From assembly GCF_022811685.1 (NCBI RefSeq), contig NZ_CP094532.1, positions 1,389,501 to 1,453,500 on the forward strand: a stretch of DNA of 64,000 nucleotides, read 5' to 3'. Within the stretch, counting starts at the first letter, position 1. The number at the start of each line of letters is the position of its first letter. This document shows, in pieces, positions 35,236-45,252 of the stretch. Source of the stretch: Chryseobacterium suipulveris. GTDB lineage: Bacteria > Bacteroidota > Bacteroidia > Flavobacteriales > Weeksellaceae. Made by a program: the position numbers and the translations under genes. The notes beneath the pieces are model-generated. The model was given only the letters and a program-made list of their open reading frames with translations, was not told where the DNA came from and searched no databases.

Positions 35236-36165
35236 ATGGGATTTTTAGGAATTATTATCTTTTTCGGACTGGTCGTATTGTTTGCGTCCTTTTTTACGGT
35301 GAAACAGGCGACTGCGGCAATTGTGGAGCGTCTCGGCAAATTTCACTCCACGCGTCACGCGGGACTTCACTTGAAGATTCCGTTTATTGATCAGGTTGCA
35401 AAACGTATGAACCTAAGAATTCAGCAGTTGGATGTGATTATCGATACTAAAACTTTAGACAATGTTTTTATCAGGATGAAAGTTTCGGTACAGTATCAGG
35501 TGATCAAAGATCAGGTTGCTGACGCTTTTTACAAACTCGAAAACCCTGAGAACCAAATTACGTCTTACGTTTTCGACGTGGTTCGTGCGGAAGTTCCGAA
35601 ACTGAAACTCGACGATGTTTTCGTACGTAAGGACGATATCGCGATTGCTGTGAAAGGCGAACTTCAGGAAGCGATGCAGAGTTATGGTTACGACATCATC
35701 AAAGCGTTGGTTACCGACATCGATCCCGATGAACAGGTGAAACACGCAATGAACAGAATCAACGCTGCAGAACGTGAGAAAACTGCTGCAGAATACGAAT
35801 CCGAAGCTCAGAAAATCAGAATCGTTGCCGTAGCAAAAGCAGAAGCGGAATCCAAAAAACTTCAAGGTCAAGGTATTGCCGACCAAAGGAGGGAGATTGC
35901 TAAAGGACTTCAAGAATCCGTGGAAATGCTAAACGCAGCAAACATCAACGCACAGGAAGCATCGGCACTGATTGTGGTAACGCAGCACTACGACACTTTG
36001 CAGGCAATCGGGGGAAACAACAGGAGCAACCTTGTTCTCTTGCCCAATTCGCCAAGTTCAGCGAGCAACCTTCTAAATGACTTGATGGTTTCAATGGCCG
36101 CAACTCAAAGTATGGAGGATATTACGAAAGGCAAAGTTCCGCCACCACCGACGAATACTTTTTAA
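35236..36165 (+). CDS. SPFH/Band 7 membrane protein (stomatin-like)
   Basis: 309 residues: N-terminal membrane helix (GFLGIIIFFGLVVLFASFF), then the SPFH domain (about 25-185, VKQATAAIVERLGKFHSTRHAGLHLKIPF at its start), a long coiled coil rich in Ala/Glu (NAAEREKTAAEYESEAQKIRI) and a C-terminal oligomerisation segment. It matches the stomatin/paraslipin subgroup, which builds large membrane scaffolds, often with a NfeD partner; none is next to it. A terminator follows. Confidence 0.94.
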   Translation: MGFLGIIIFFGLVVLFASFFTVKQATAAIVERLGKFHSTRHAGLHLKIPFIDQVAKRMNLRIQQLDVIIDTKTLDNVFIRMKVSVQYQVIKDQVADAFYKLENPENQITSYVFDVVRAEVPKLKLDDVFVRKDDIAIAVKGELQEAMQSYGYDIIKALVTDIDPDEQVKHAMNRINAAEREKTAAEYESEAQKIRIVAVAKAEAESKKLQGQGIADQRREIAKGLQESVEMLNAANINAQEASALIVVTQHYDTLQAIGGNNRSNLVLLPNSPSSASNLLNDLMVSMAATQSMEDITKGKVPPPPTNTF

Positions 36166-36174
36166 GACAAACTG

Positions 36175-36200
36175 AATCCCGATATTTTCGGGATTTTTTT
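36175..36200 (+). terminator. Terminator of the SPFH gene
   Basis: The stem AATCCCGA / TCGGGATT, loop TATTT, then seven T. Confidence 0.82.
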
Positions 36201-36510
36201 ATGGATTAAATTTTTGTCGTCCGATAAGTAGTTCGAAAAATAATCTGAAATCTGAAATCAGCGACCAAATCGGATATTTGAAAGTGGCAGGTTTGTTCTT
36301 CTCGAAAACTGCATGCGAAAATCAGGCAAAACCGTAACCGAAAATAGGGAGGTACCACAGAAATCTTTCCTTCCCCGATTTCACCACATAGAAAATCACA
36401 GCGAAAACCAGCAAAGTACCGATGAAGTGGAAAATCCTCGTCCACATTTTGCTGTGTTCCGTTAAATAAAATTGGTAAAACTCGCTGAAGTTTTTGATTC
36501 GATCTGCCAT
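36199..36510 (-). pseudogene. DUF962 (Mpo1-like) protein with in-frame TGA
   Basis: The N terminus reads MADRIKNFSEFYQFYLTEHS and a membrane helix FHFIGTLLVFAVIFYVV, then LPIFGYGFA followed by TGA (36322-36324). The same frame continues FSHAVFEKNKPATFKYP and WSLISDFRLFFELL to a stop at 36199, exactly what intact DUF962 proteins have after a Trp at that position. One G-to-A change (TGG to TGA) explains the break. Mpo1-like proteins are membrane dioxygenases of fatty acids in yeast; the conserved His residues are in TEHSK and IFHF. Confidence 0.82.
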
Positions 36511-36516
36511 AAAACT

Positions 36517-38205
36517 TTAGTTTAAATCACCGTTCAGATCAGCATTGAGCTTGCTGTTTCTGTACCCGTATGAGAAATAAATAACCATACCGATCGTAAA
36601 CCAAAGAATGAACCAAAACCAGTTATTGTGGCTCATTCCTGTTAAAAGATAAAGACATGAGCTTAAACCAATCAGCGGAATTAAGGAAAGGTTTCTTACA
36701 AACGCCAAAATACAAAGTATCAAATTAATGACAAGGAAAAAGAAAATTGAAATCCTAAACTCGCCTTCGTTGGGATCGTGCCACTCGAAAAGGTGCTCAA
36801 AAAATGAGGGTTGCCAGAAATAGAAAAATGCGAGTCCGCCCAAAAACAGCACTGGGAAAATAATTTTCGCGTTGATGTAGGGAAGGTGGAACCTGCCTTT
36901 CAGTTTTTCTTTTGTAGGTAATAGCAAAACTCCGCCACAAACGAGAACAAACGCGAAGATCGTTCCGATACTTGTGAAATCCAAGATGAAGGATTTATCG
37001 GTAAAAAGAATCGGGATTCCCACCACAATTCCCGTGATGATCGTTGCAAAAGAAGGCGTATTGTTTTTCGGGTGAATCTCCATAAACTTTTTCGGCATCA
37101 AACCGTCGCGGCTCATCGCATACCAAATTCTCGGCTGTCCCATTTGGAAAACCAGCAATACCGTGGTAATCGCGATAATCGCACCGAGTGAAACCACAAA
37201 TTCCATCCAAGGAATATTGGCATTGGATTTTTCGAAGATGAAGGAAAGCGGATCACCGACACCGTCAAACTTTCTGTAATCGACCAATCCCGTCAAGACC
37301 AAGGTCAAAGCAATATAGATTGCGGTACACAGAATCAGGGAAATAATCATTCCTCGGGGTAAGTTTCTTTGTGGATTCTTGGTTTCTTCCGAAAGCACAC
37401 TCAATGCATCGAAGCCGATATACGCAAAGAACACTCCCGAAACCGCGCTCATCACTCCCGAAAATCCATTCGGCATAAACGAACTTTCGCCCGTAATTTT
37501 ACTCACCGGAAACCAGTTTCCAGTATTTATATACGCGACTCCAACTGCGATGACCAGAAGTATGATGAAGAGTTTCAGCAACACAAAAAGGTTGTTGAAG
37601 TTTTTCGACTCGCGCACTCCCACATAACAAAGCCAGGTGATCAAACCATTAATGACTAAAGCCGGAATATCGACGATGAATTTCAGATTTCCTATCAATG
37701 GTGCGTTTTTCCAGGCATTGATCAATTCAGCGTTGATTGACTGTCCCTCGAACGCCTTTCTTGCTTCGGTGTAGCTGCAGGTGAGATAATCCGGAATGTG
37801 GATTCCGATGCGGCCCATAAAACTGGTAAAATAATCACTCCACGAAAACGCCACATAAATATTTCCGAACGAGTATTCCATAATCAAAGCCCAACCGATA
37901 ATCCACGCGATCAGTTCACCAAAACTTGCGTAAGCGTAGGTGTAGGCGGAACCTGCGGTAGGAATTCTACTCGCAAATTCTGCGTAACAAAGCGCGGTGA
38001 ATCCGCACGCGAAACCACAGATCACATACAACACGATCACACCTGGACCGCCACGGAAAACGGCTTCACCCAAACTGGAGAAACTTCCCGCACCGATGAT
38101 CGCGGCAATCCCGAAGAAGACAATATCCCAAACTCCTAAAACCCGCAGCAAACCCGATGAATGGTCGCTTTCGCTGTAATGTTTTCTTCTGAAAAGCTGG
38201 TTCAT
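36517..38205 (-). CDS. APC family amino-acid permease
   Basis: 562 residues with about 13-14 hydrophobic segments. The first helix region carries the APC signature GIAAIIGAGSFSSLGEA, and PTAGSAYTYAYASFGELIAW matches the cationic amino acid transporter (CAT/YfnA) branch. It imports amino acids by proton symport or exchange across the inner membrane. A -7 box TACTTTTG lies at 38229-38222. It runs tandem with the broken DUF962 gene 6 bp downstream. Confidence 0.93.
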   Translation of the reverse strand: MNQLFRRKHYSESDHSSGLLRVLGVWDIVFFGIAAIIGAGSFSSLGEAVFRGGPGVIVLYVICGFACGFTALCYAEFASRIPTAGSAYTYAYASFGELIAWIIGWALIMEYSFGNIYVAFSWSDYFTSFMGRIGIHIPDYLTCSYTEARKAFEGQSINAELINAWKNAPLIGNLKFIVDIPALVINGLITWLCYVGVRESKNFNNLFVLLKLFIILLVIAVGVAYINTGNWFPVSKITGESSFMPNGFSGVMSAVSGVFFAYIGFDALSVLSEETKNPQRNLPRGMIISLILCTAIYIALTLVLTGLVDYRKFDGVGDPLSFIFEKSNANIPWMEFVVSLGAIIAITTVLLVFQMGQPRIWYAMSRDGLMPKKFMEIHPKNNTPSFATIITGIVVGIPILFTDKSFILDFTSIGTIFAFVLVCGGVLLLPTKEKLKGRFHLPYINAKIIFPVLFLGGLAFFYFWQPSFFEHLFEWHDPNEGEFRISIFFFLVINLILCILAFVRNLSLIPLIGLSSCLYLLTGMSHNNWFWFILWFTIGMVIYFSYGYRNSKLNADLNGDLN

Positions 38206-38334
38206 AAAAAAAATCTTTACACAAAAGTAAAAGAAAATTTCAGAAATTGTATTTTTTTACGTTGTAGAATAGATGGATTGGCAATATTTTAGCTACCATT
38301 AATTGCGTTATTTTTTAAAATTACAAGCGAACTC

Positions 38335-41300
38335 ATGCGCAAGATTTCTCTTTTTGTTTTTACATTTTTTTATTGTTTTTTCTTTGGGCAAAATATCCCG
38401 ATATTAAATCCTGGTAATGGTAATGCTGCTTATGGTGCAACTCAGTATTTTTGCCAAGGTCAGCAATTTAGTTTTGAGATAAATATAAATGCGACTTCAA
38501 CAGGAGGATATGGTATTGCATCAACAAATTTTTCTTTACCCGCAACAACAAACTTTATCCCTTTTACTAACACTTTAGGAAATGACCATTTTAGTAAACC
38601 AATCACATTGCCGTTTGCTTTTGATTTTTATGGTAAGGTTTACGATAAAGTTGTGGTAGGTTCTAATGGACGGCTGATTTTTGGTAAAGGAAGTGATTTT
38701 GAAAATCTACATTTAGCATCAATCGATAAAACGCATAGTGGAAATGATGATTCATCAACAAATATAAAATTAGCTAGTGATGAATATCACAAACTAGATC
38801 CTTCTGATCCAAACAGAATCTTAAGTTTTTCGCAAATTTTTTTTGGTTTTACAGATCTCGGTTATTATAACGCGAGCGATTACAATAAACTGACTTATGG
38901 AAATGTGAATTATAACGGAAAGCAAGGTCTCTTATTTAATTTTGACCAGATTAGGGAGCGAACAGTAGCGGGTGGTTACTCTACCACTGTGACGAGTCAG
39001 GTGTTACTTCTGAATGACAATACTTACATCGTAAAAATAATAAAAGCTGACAGTCGAGGAAATGCTATTATTGGAATTCAAAATGAAAATGGAACAAAAG
39101 CACAGTGGCCGCCAAATTCAGAACAAACTTCTCCCTATAATAATGGAAAGTGGTCAAATAGTAGTAATGCCTGGCTTTTCACGCCCAATCAAACCTTGAC
39201 GCCACAGTTTAAATGGTTTCTAAACGGTGCGCAAATTGCGGGACAAAGTGGAAATACATATTCTGGGTTTACCCCAATAAATGATGGAGATAAGATAAAG
39301 GTCGAAGTAACCTATCTTGAAGATCCAACAAAAATAGAAACTGGTGAAGTCATTTTCAGGAAAGTTCAAACCCCGGTAATTGAAGGAACTTTGAGTTGCG
39401 CGTATGAAATGTCAGTTAATGCCGCAACTTTTGATCCAGGAATGCGATATACATGGTATAGAGTAGGTGAAGCCACTCCGGTTGCAACTGGTAGAACTTT
39501 TTCTATCCATCGGTCGGGAGGAACGGTTGGTGATTATTATGTAAAAATGACAAACCAGGATGGCTCTGCAATTTGTCCTGGATTTGATGAAAGCAACAGA
39601 TTGCGGTATGAAAAACAGCGTTTTCCAGGAATTATAAAGACAGACTATTACTTTTGTGATAATTCTGTTTCTCCTGCTGCAACGAAAACAATCAATCTTT
39701 ACGAAGAATTTTATCCTAAATACAACGTTTCTTCGGGATTGGAACCATACCAAATCATTTTTGCTGCTAATGGTACACCGCTTTCTGATGCAGATGCTCA
39801 AAATTTTCAGCTTCCTGCAAATCAGAACGTTCTTATTCTTTATCAGGTTAAAGATGGTGCAGGTATTTACACTTGTCAAAACGGTCCGATGCACGCATAT
39901 TTCTTAAGCATGAAAGCTGCTGAAACGATCACTGTTTGTGCATCAGCAAATACTTTTGATTTGAAAACTTACTTTGAAAAACCGAGTTATCCAACTAATT
40001 ATAGGTACACTTATACATATTCTGACGGAACAGGTGCAGGAAATGGGAGTTCTGTAGATGTTACTAAAATTGTAAATATAAAAACTACTATTGGAGGCGC
40101 GAACTGCTCTACAACGACTACGGTTAATTTTGTTCATGGTTCAGCCATGACGTTGCCCGATATTCCCGTTCAGGAGAGATGTTCCGGAGCAGATACCAAC
40201 GCCAACCGTTTTGATTTCAACCATATCAAAAATTTGCTGGATCCTTCAAATCAGTACGATGTGGAATTTTACCGAAAGGATAATAACCAACAAATTCTTC
40301 CCGGTCCAAGCGGAAGCTTTGCTAACCTGAACGCGGCTGGTTATTTCTGGACAAATGCTCAAGGTGACTTTGTGATTTATGCGAAAGTGATCAATAAAAC
40401 CGATCCAACCTGTTTCGCGGTTTCCAGCGATATTGTCTTGCGGGTATATGTGCGTCCTACAAAATCTTCAGGTGCAGATGCCATTATGAAAAGAAAAGCA
40501 TGTGGATCAACGGCGGTAAATCTTGAGATTCAGAATGTTTTTGATGTAGTGAATAACAACAATTTCGAGCAGATTCCAGTATTGAAATATTATGATGCTG
40601 CAGGAATTCAGCTTACCGCTTCAGAAGTTTCTGCGTATGCAATTTCTCGTGGAACTCCTTATGTTTTGGTTCAAAACGGAGCATGCGTTCCGCCTTTGAG
40701 AATTGATTTTAACTTAATCACCGCTCCGATTCCATTATTAAATCCATTACCGGAGACGCTTTGCGATGATTCCGACGGAAGTTTGGACGGAAAAATTAAA
40801 ATCAAAATAGCGTCCGATAATTATAAAGCCAAATTTACATCTTCCTTTTCGGGGGCTACATTCAAGTATTATGTTGGGAGCACTTTAATTCATACAAGTA
40901 CGCAATCAAGTGACAATTTCGAGTTTGAGATTTCAAATAATACCAAAATTACGGTTGCTGTTTCTCACCCAGATTTCTGTGATAATAATTCTGACATTAC
41001 CTTTATCATTAACACGCCAAACCCGGTTCAGATTTCCGGAAATGTAAATCTTTGCTACGATGATTATTTGTTGATGAATGTTACCAACGCAGCAGATTAT
41101 TTGCAAATTGAATGGTTCGATGCACAAGGAAATTTTATCGTAAAGGCAGACTCGCTGAACGTTCCTTACAAAGATGTAAAGTTTGAAACCCAATACAAAG
41201 TAGTTGCAACGGATATTGACGGTTGCATTTCACAAATAACTTTCACTCCATCAAAGAAAAATCAACCTGTAATTACTGCTATCAACCAAACCGATTCTTC

Positions 41301-41781
41301 GATTGAAGTCATTGCTACAGGCGGAAGTCCTCCGTACAAATATTACTTTAATGGTGTGAAGCAAAGTTCAAACATTCTCTACAATCCGACCGCTTCTTCT
41401 TATATTGTTCAGGTTGCGACTGCGGACGGCTGTCTCGGTGAGCCGAAAACGGTTTATCTCATTAAAGTCAATAATGCATTTACTCCAAATGCTGATGGAA
41501 TCAATGATTTCTGGACGATAGAGAATCTTGGGAGAATGCAGAATATCACCGTGAAGGTTGCCGACCGCTACGGAAATATCGTTTATGAGTATGGCAGAGA
41601 AATGTCGATAACTTCAACCAGTCCAGGTTCATCGGGAAGTAATGATCCGGTTTGGGACGGTAAATTTATTGGAAAAGCATTGCCAACTGCAACTTATTGG
41701 TATATCGTTTCCTGGTTCGATCCTGTCGCTCAAAAGAACGAACAGCGACAAGGTTGGGTTTTTTTGAAGAACAGGGATTAA
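38335..41781 (+). CDS. Large T9SS type B cargo protein
   Basis: 1148 residues. A signal peptide (MRKISLFVFTFFYCFFFGQ) is followed by several beta-sandwich, Ig/PKD-like modules rich in Gly, Asn and Thr. The last ~95 residues are the gliding-motility-associated CTD: VNNAFTPNADGINDFWTIENLG, then VKVADRYGNIVYEY and YWYIVSWFD. That domain directs export through the type IX system and anchoring at the cell surface. The middle has paired cysteines (for example VCASANTFDLKTYF). Probable adhesin or matrix protein; no enzyme domain is recognisable. Confidence 0.93.
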   Translation: MRKISLFVFTFFYCFFFGQNIPILNPGNGNAAYGATQYFCQGQQFSFEININATSTGGYGIASTNFSLPATTNFIPFTNTLGNDHFSKPITLPFAFDFYGKVYDKVVVGSNGRLIFGKGSDFENLHLASIDKTHSGNDDSSTNIKLASDEYHKLDPSDPNRILSFSQIFFGFTDLGYYNASDYNKLTYGNVNYNGKQGLLFNFDQIRERTVAGGYSTTVTSQVLLLNDNTYIVKIIKADSRGNAIIGIQNENGTKAQWPPNSEQTSPYNNGKWSNSSNAWLFTPNQTLTPQFKWFLNGAQIAGQSGNTYSGFTPINDGDKIKVEVTYLEDPTKIETGEVIFRKVQTPVIEGTLSCAYEMSVNAATFDPGMRYTWYRVGEATPVATGRTFSIHRSGGTVGDYYVKMTNQDGSAICPGFDESNRLRYEKQRFPGIIKTDYYFCDNSVSPAATKTINLYEEFYPKYNVSSGLEPYQIIFAANGTPLSDADAQNFQLPANQNVLILYQVKDGAGIYTCQNGPMHAYFLSMKAAETITVCASANTFDLKTYFEKPSYPTNYRYTYTYSDGTGAGNGSSVDVTKIVNIKTTIGGANCSTTTTVNFVHGSAMTLPDIPVQERCSGADTNANRFDFNHIKNLLDPSNQYDVEFYRKDNNQQILPGPSGSFANLNAAGYFWTNAQGDFVIYAKVINKTDPTCFAVSSDIVLRVYVRPTKSSGADAIMKRKACGSTAVNLEIQNVFDVVNNNNFEQIPVLKYYDAAGIQLTASEVSAYAISRGTPYVLVQNGACVPPLRIDFNLITAPIPLLNPLPETLCDDSDGSLDGKIKIKIASDNYKAKFTSSFSGATFKYYVGSTLIHTSTQSSDNFEFEISNNTKITVAVSHPDFCDNNSDITFIINTPNPVQISGNVNLCYDDYLLMNVTNAADYLQIEWFDAQGNFIVKADSLNVPYKDVKFETQYKVVATDIDGCISQITFTPSKKNQPVITAINQTDSSIEVIATGGSPPYKYYFNGVKQSSNILYNPTASSYIVQVATADGCLGEPKTVYLIKVNNAFTPNADGINDFWTIENLGRMQNITVKVADRYGNIVYEYGREMSITSTSPGSSGSNDPVWDGKFIGKALPTATYWYIVSWFDPVAQKNEQRQGWVFLKNRD

Positions 41782-41807
41782 GGTATTTGTTTATGGGAAT
41801 TTTTGGT

Positions 41808-42053
41808 GAGTTGGTGAGTTGGAGAGTTGGAGCGTTCGTAAGTTGGTGAAAAAATTTTCCTCCCTTTAGGGATGGGGTAAAGAAAATTTTTGAGTCGGTC
41901 AGTCGGAGAGTTGGAGTGTAGGTGAGTTTCAAAGTTGGTGAGAAAAATTTTCCTCATTTAGGGATGGGATAAAAAAAGTTTTCGAGTTCCAAGTTTGAGC
42001 GTGAAACCTGAAACTTCCAAGAACATCAAACCTCAAACTTCAAACCTCAAACT
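41808..42053. repeat. Cluster of octamer and heptamer tracts
   Basis: Two octamer arrays (41808-41847 GAGTTGGT/GAGTTGGA type; 41892-41939 similar) alternate with two copies of a block CCTCCCTTTAGGGATGGGG-like (41857-41890 and 41950-41980; another copy is inside the MITE at 22371-22410). A heptamer array TGAAACC/TCAAACC/TCAAACT follows (42002-42053). It fills the 402-bp gap 41782-42183; no gene is seen there. Confidence 0.85.
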
Positions 42054-42183
42054 CCCGTAGTTTTCCACATTTCCACAATATGCAACTTTTCTTGTGTGAG
42101 CAATAACTTTTCTCTATTTTCGTTGATTAAATGTGGAAAGCGAAAAGCGTTCACCGACCGCTCCTAAAACAAAACCAGATTCA

Positions 42184-45144
42184 ATGAATTCCAAAAAAAT
42201 TATCATTGCAGCCGCAATGTTCTATTACGGATTTTCCGAGGCACAACAGTCGCAATACTTCAATGACCGCGAAAATTACCGCCTCAATCTTGCCGAAAAT
42301 CTCTACAATTCTAAAATCTATAACGCATCCCAGTTCGAGTATTCCCGACAGTATTTCTACAACCAGTCGCTTTCTTCATCCAAGAAAGAGGCAGCACAGT
42401 TTTTTGACAACGTGATCGGAGTGATTTTACGCAAGAACCATGCAGAACAGGGATTGGAGGCGTTCATTAAGGAATATCCGAACTCCGCTTATTTTGCGCA
42501 GGCGAATCTTCCTTTGGCGGATTATTACCTTGCCCAAAAGGATTTTGAGAAAGCACTGGAAACTTTGAAAAACGTGAACCAGTACCAACTTTCACGCGAA
42601 GAAAACACGCAGTATGTGATGAAGCTGGGTTATGCGAAATTCATGACGGGCGATTCCAGAGGAGCGATCGACGCGCTGGAAGAAGCTCACAAAACCGCCG
42701 TGGATTCCGACAGAAACGATATTGCCTATATGTTGGGACACCTTTATTATGCCGATAAGCAGAATGACAAAGCGTTCAACTATTTTGACCAGATCAAGGA
42801 TCAGGATAAATATGCGCGTTTGGTGAAGCCGTATTATGTGCAGATGTACTTCAACAACAAGGATTATGACCGTGCCATTTCTGAAGGAAATTCGTTGCTG
42901 AACGAATCGCTTTCCAAGGAATACAGTGCCGAAGTTCACAAGATTATCGGCGAAAGTTATTTTATGAAGGGAGATTACAGTTCTGCGTACCCACATCTGA
43001 AAATTTATTTGGAAAGCAAGAGTTCGCCATCAGAAAGTGATTTGTATGAAATGGGGTTTGTCTCCGCACAGCTGAAAAAATACGACGAGGCGGTTTCTTA
43101 CTATAACCAGCTGATTAACAGTAATTCAGCTACTTCTCAAAATGCTTATTACCAGTTGGGAAATGCATACCTCGAAGTGGGGAAGAAGCAGGAAGCGCTT
43201 TCGGCGTTTCGTTCTGCTTATCAAATGAGTTATGACCCCAAAGTGCAGCAACTTGCTCATTTACAATATGCTAAGCTGAGCTACGACATTGGGAATCCGT
43301 TTGAATCTCCATCAAATGTGATCCAGAATTATCTTACGAAATACCCGAAAAGTACCGAAGTTGTAGAGTTGAAATCGCTATTGCTAAAGTCTTATCTCTA
43401 TTCGGGAGATTACAAAGGAGTTTTGGCGGCGATCGACAAAATGCCAAATTCCACTCCAGAAACCAACAAAATTGATCAGGAAGTTTCTTTCCTTGTGGGG
43501 ACCGAGGAATTTAACAAAGGAAATTTCAACGAGGCAGAAAAATATTTCCTGAGAAGTTTGGAGTTCAACATTAATAAAGAATTCAATACCCGAGCTGTTT
43601 ACTGGTTGGCTCAAACCTATTATCATAAAGAAAATTATCCGTCAGCGATTGTGCGTTTCGAGAAAATCCTCAATGAGAATTTTCCTGAAAAACAGCAGCT
43701 GAACTACGATTTGGGTTATGCTTATTTTAAGTCGAAAAAATTCGATCAGGCAAAAAAATACTTCACCGAATATTTGAAAAACCCTAAACCTGAATTTAAG
43801 AATGATGCAGAACTTCGATTGGCAGATACTTTCTATGCCAACAACGAACTGAACGAAGCCATCGCAATCTACGACAAAACTGAAAATGCGAACGATTATA
43901 CACTGTTTCAAAAAGGAATGGCTTTAGGTTTCAAGGGTGATACTGAAGCGAAAATCACCATGTTGAAAAAGCTCATTTCGCAATACAAAAATTCGGAATA
44001 TGTGGATGATGCTCAATATGAAATCGGCGTTGCCTACGCAGCTCACGACGATTATGCGAATTCCAACGAGTATTTTACACAAGTGATCAAATCCAGTCCC
44101 GACAAAGATTTGGTTGCCAATGCGCAGATTTACCGTGCGCAGAATTATATTGACCTGAACCAGCACGACAAGGCGCTTTCCGAACTGCGCTCACTTGGAA
44201 ATCAGTACAGAAATACCGCGTTTGCGGCGAAGATTGTTCAGGCGTCCCGACCGATTTTTATGAAAAACGGCGATGTTGCGGGTTATCAGAGTTTTGCCCA
44301 AAGTTTTGGCGTAAGAATCGACGCTTCCGAAATTGATGAGATCAACCTGAACTCGGCAAGAAATTATTTTGCCCAGAAAAACTATAAAGCCGCAATTCCA
44401 CTTTATGAAAAGTATCTGACCCAAAATCCGACAGGTGACGGACTTTATCAGGCGCAATACCAGTTGGGAGAAAGTTATTACCAAACCCAGAATCCGACTA
44501 AAGCTTTGCTTGTTTTGCAGGAAGTAGCCAATGTACAGAATGATTATCAGGAGGATGCGCAAACCAGAATCGCCCAAATTTACTTGAGTCAAAACAATAC
44601 CAATGAGGCGAAAAAATACCTGGAACCACTTTCTGCATCAGAAAATGTTACGCTCAGAAATTTTGCCAACCTCGAACTGATGAAGATTTTCGCCGAGGAA
44701 AAGGATTTCAGAAAAGCCGAAAATTTTGCGGACCTCGTTCTGAAAAATTCCAAAAACTCAGTTACGGTAATCGAACAGGCGAAAGTAATCAAAGCCAGAA
44801 GTTTGATGAACAACGGCAAAGACAACGATGCGAAAACTGCTTATGCCGCTTTGGAAAAATCATCCAACACCGAAGTTGCCGCGGAATCCCTTTATGCAAA
44901 GGCATTTTATCAAAACAAGGCAAAAGCGTTTAAGAATTCCAACGAAACCATTTTCAAATTGGCCAACAATTACGCTTCGGAAGAATATTGGGGAGCAAAA
45001 TCACTTCTGCTGATGGCGCGAAACTATATCGGTCTGAAAGACAATTATCAGGCGAGCTACACGGTGGACCAAATCATCAACAATTACCAGGATTTCCCTG
45101 AAATTGTGGCCGAAGCGAAGGAGATTAAAAAGACGATTAGATAA
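42184..45144 (+). CDS. Tetratricopeptide-repeat periplasmic protein
   Basis: 986 residues from ATG 42184 (MNSKKIIIAAAMFYYGFSEA), chosen because it gives a signal peptide; the 17 codons before it do not. The whole body is helical TPR repeats (for example NAYYQLGNAYLEVGKKQEALSAF, AQYQLGESYYQTQNPTKALLVLQ), about 20 or more. It is followed by a beta-barrel gene on the same strand. Such TPR giants in flavobacteria are thought to serve envelope assembly or nutrient uptake; the substrate is unknown. The stop codon lies in an octamer tract. Confidence 0.93.
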   Translation: MNSKKIIIAAAMFYYGFSEAQQSQYFNDRENYRLNLAENLYNSKIYNASQFEYSRQYFYNQSLSSSKKEAAQFFDNVIGVILRKNHAEQGLEAFIKEYPNSAYFAQANLPLADYYLAQKDFEKALETLKNVNQYQLSREENTQYVMKLGYAKFMTGDSRGAIDALEEAHKTAVDSDRNDIAYMLGHLYYADKQNDKAFNYFDQIKDQDKYARLVKPYYVQMYFNNKDYDRAISEGNSLLNESLSKEYSAEVHKIIGESYFMKGDYSSAYPHLKIYLESKSSPSESDLYEMGFVSAQLKKYDEAVSYYNQLINSNSATSQNAYYQLGNAYLEVGKKQEALSAFRSAYQMSYDPKVQQLAHLQYAKLSYDIGNPFESPSNVIQNYLTKYPKSTEVVELKSLLLKSYLYSGDYKGVLAAIDKMPNSTPETNKIDQEVSFLVGTEEFNKGNFNEAEKYFLRSLEFNINKEFNTRAVYWLAQTYYHKENYPSAIVRFEKILNENFPEKQQLNYDLGYAYFKSKKFDQAKKYFTEYLKNPKPEFKNDAELRLADTFYANNELNEAIAIYDKTENANDYTLFQKGMALGFKGDTEAKITMLKKLISQYKNSEYVDDAQYEIGVAYAAHDDYANSNEYFTQVIKSSPDKDLVANAQIYRAQNYIDLNQHDKALSELRSLGNQYRNTAFAAKIVQASRPIFMKNGDVAGYQSFAQSFGVRIDASEIDEINLNSARNYFAQKNYKAAIPLYEKYLTQNPTGDGLYQAQYQLGESYYQTQNPTKALLVLQEVANVQNDYQEDAQTRIAQIYLSQNNTNEAKKYLEPLSASENVTLRNFANLELMKIFAEEKDFRKAENFADLVLKNSKNSVTVIEQAKVIKARSLMNNGKDNDAKTAYAALEKSSNTEVAAESLYAKAFYQNKAKAFKNSNETIFKLANNYASEEYWGAKSLLLMARNYIGLKDNYQASYTVDQIINNYQDFPEIVAEAKEIKKTIR

Positions 45145-45178
45145 TTTGATAATTAGATAATTTGGAAATTTGGAAATG
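45139..45178. repeat. Octamer tandem tract at the TPR gene end
   Basis: Five octamers: AGATAATT, TGATAATT, AGATAATT, TGGAAATT, TGGAAATG. The first unit contains the last codon and the stop (AGA TAA) of the TPR gene. Confidence 0.85.
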
Positions 45179-45180
45179 AT

Positions 45181-45205
45181 GTAGAGACGCGATTCATCGC
45201 GCGTC
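45181..45205. repeat. GTAGAGACGCG repeat, copy 2
   Basis: GTAGAGACGCGATTCATCGC then GCGTC; related to 31086-31110. Confidence 0.8.
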
Positions 45206-45252
45206 ACGTAAAGACGACACATAAAACAAACCCGAATCCCGCAACAACAAAT

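Noticed and set aside
36322-36324. TGA read as an amino acid (recoding or alternative code)
   Set aside because: Other genes in the window end in TGA, many Trp codons are TGG, and no selenocysteine-type structure is evident. A point mutation is simpler.
41808-42053. CRISPR array or minisatellite with spacers
   Set aside because: Units are 7-8 bp, contiguous, without unique spacers and without cas genes in the window.
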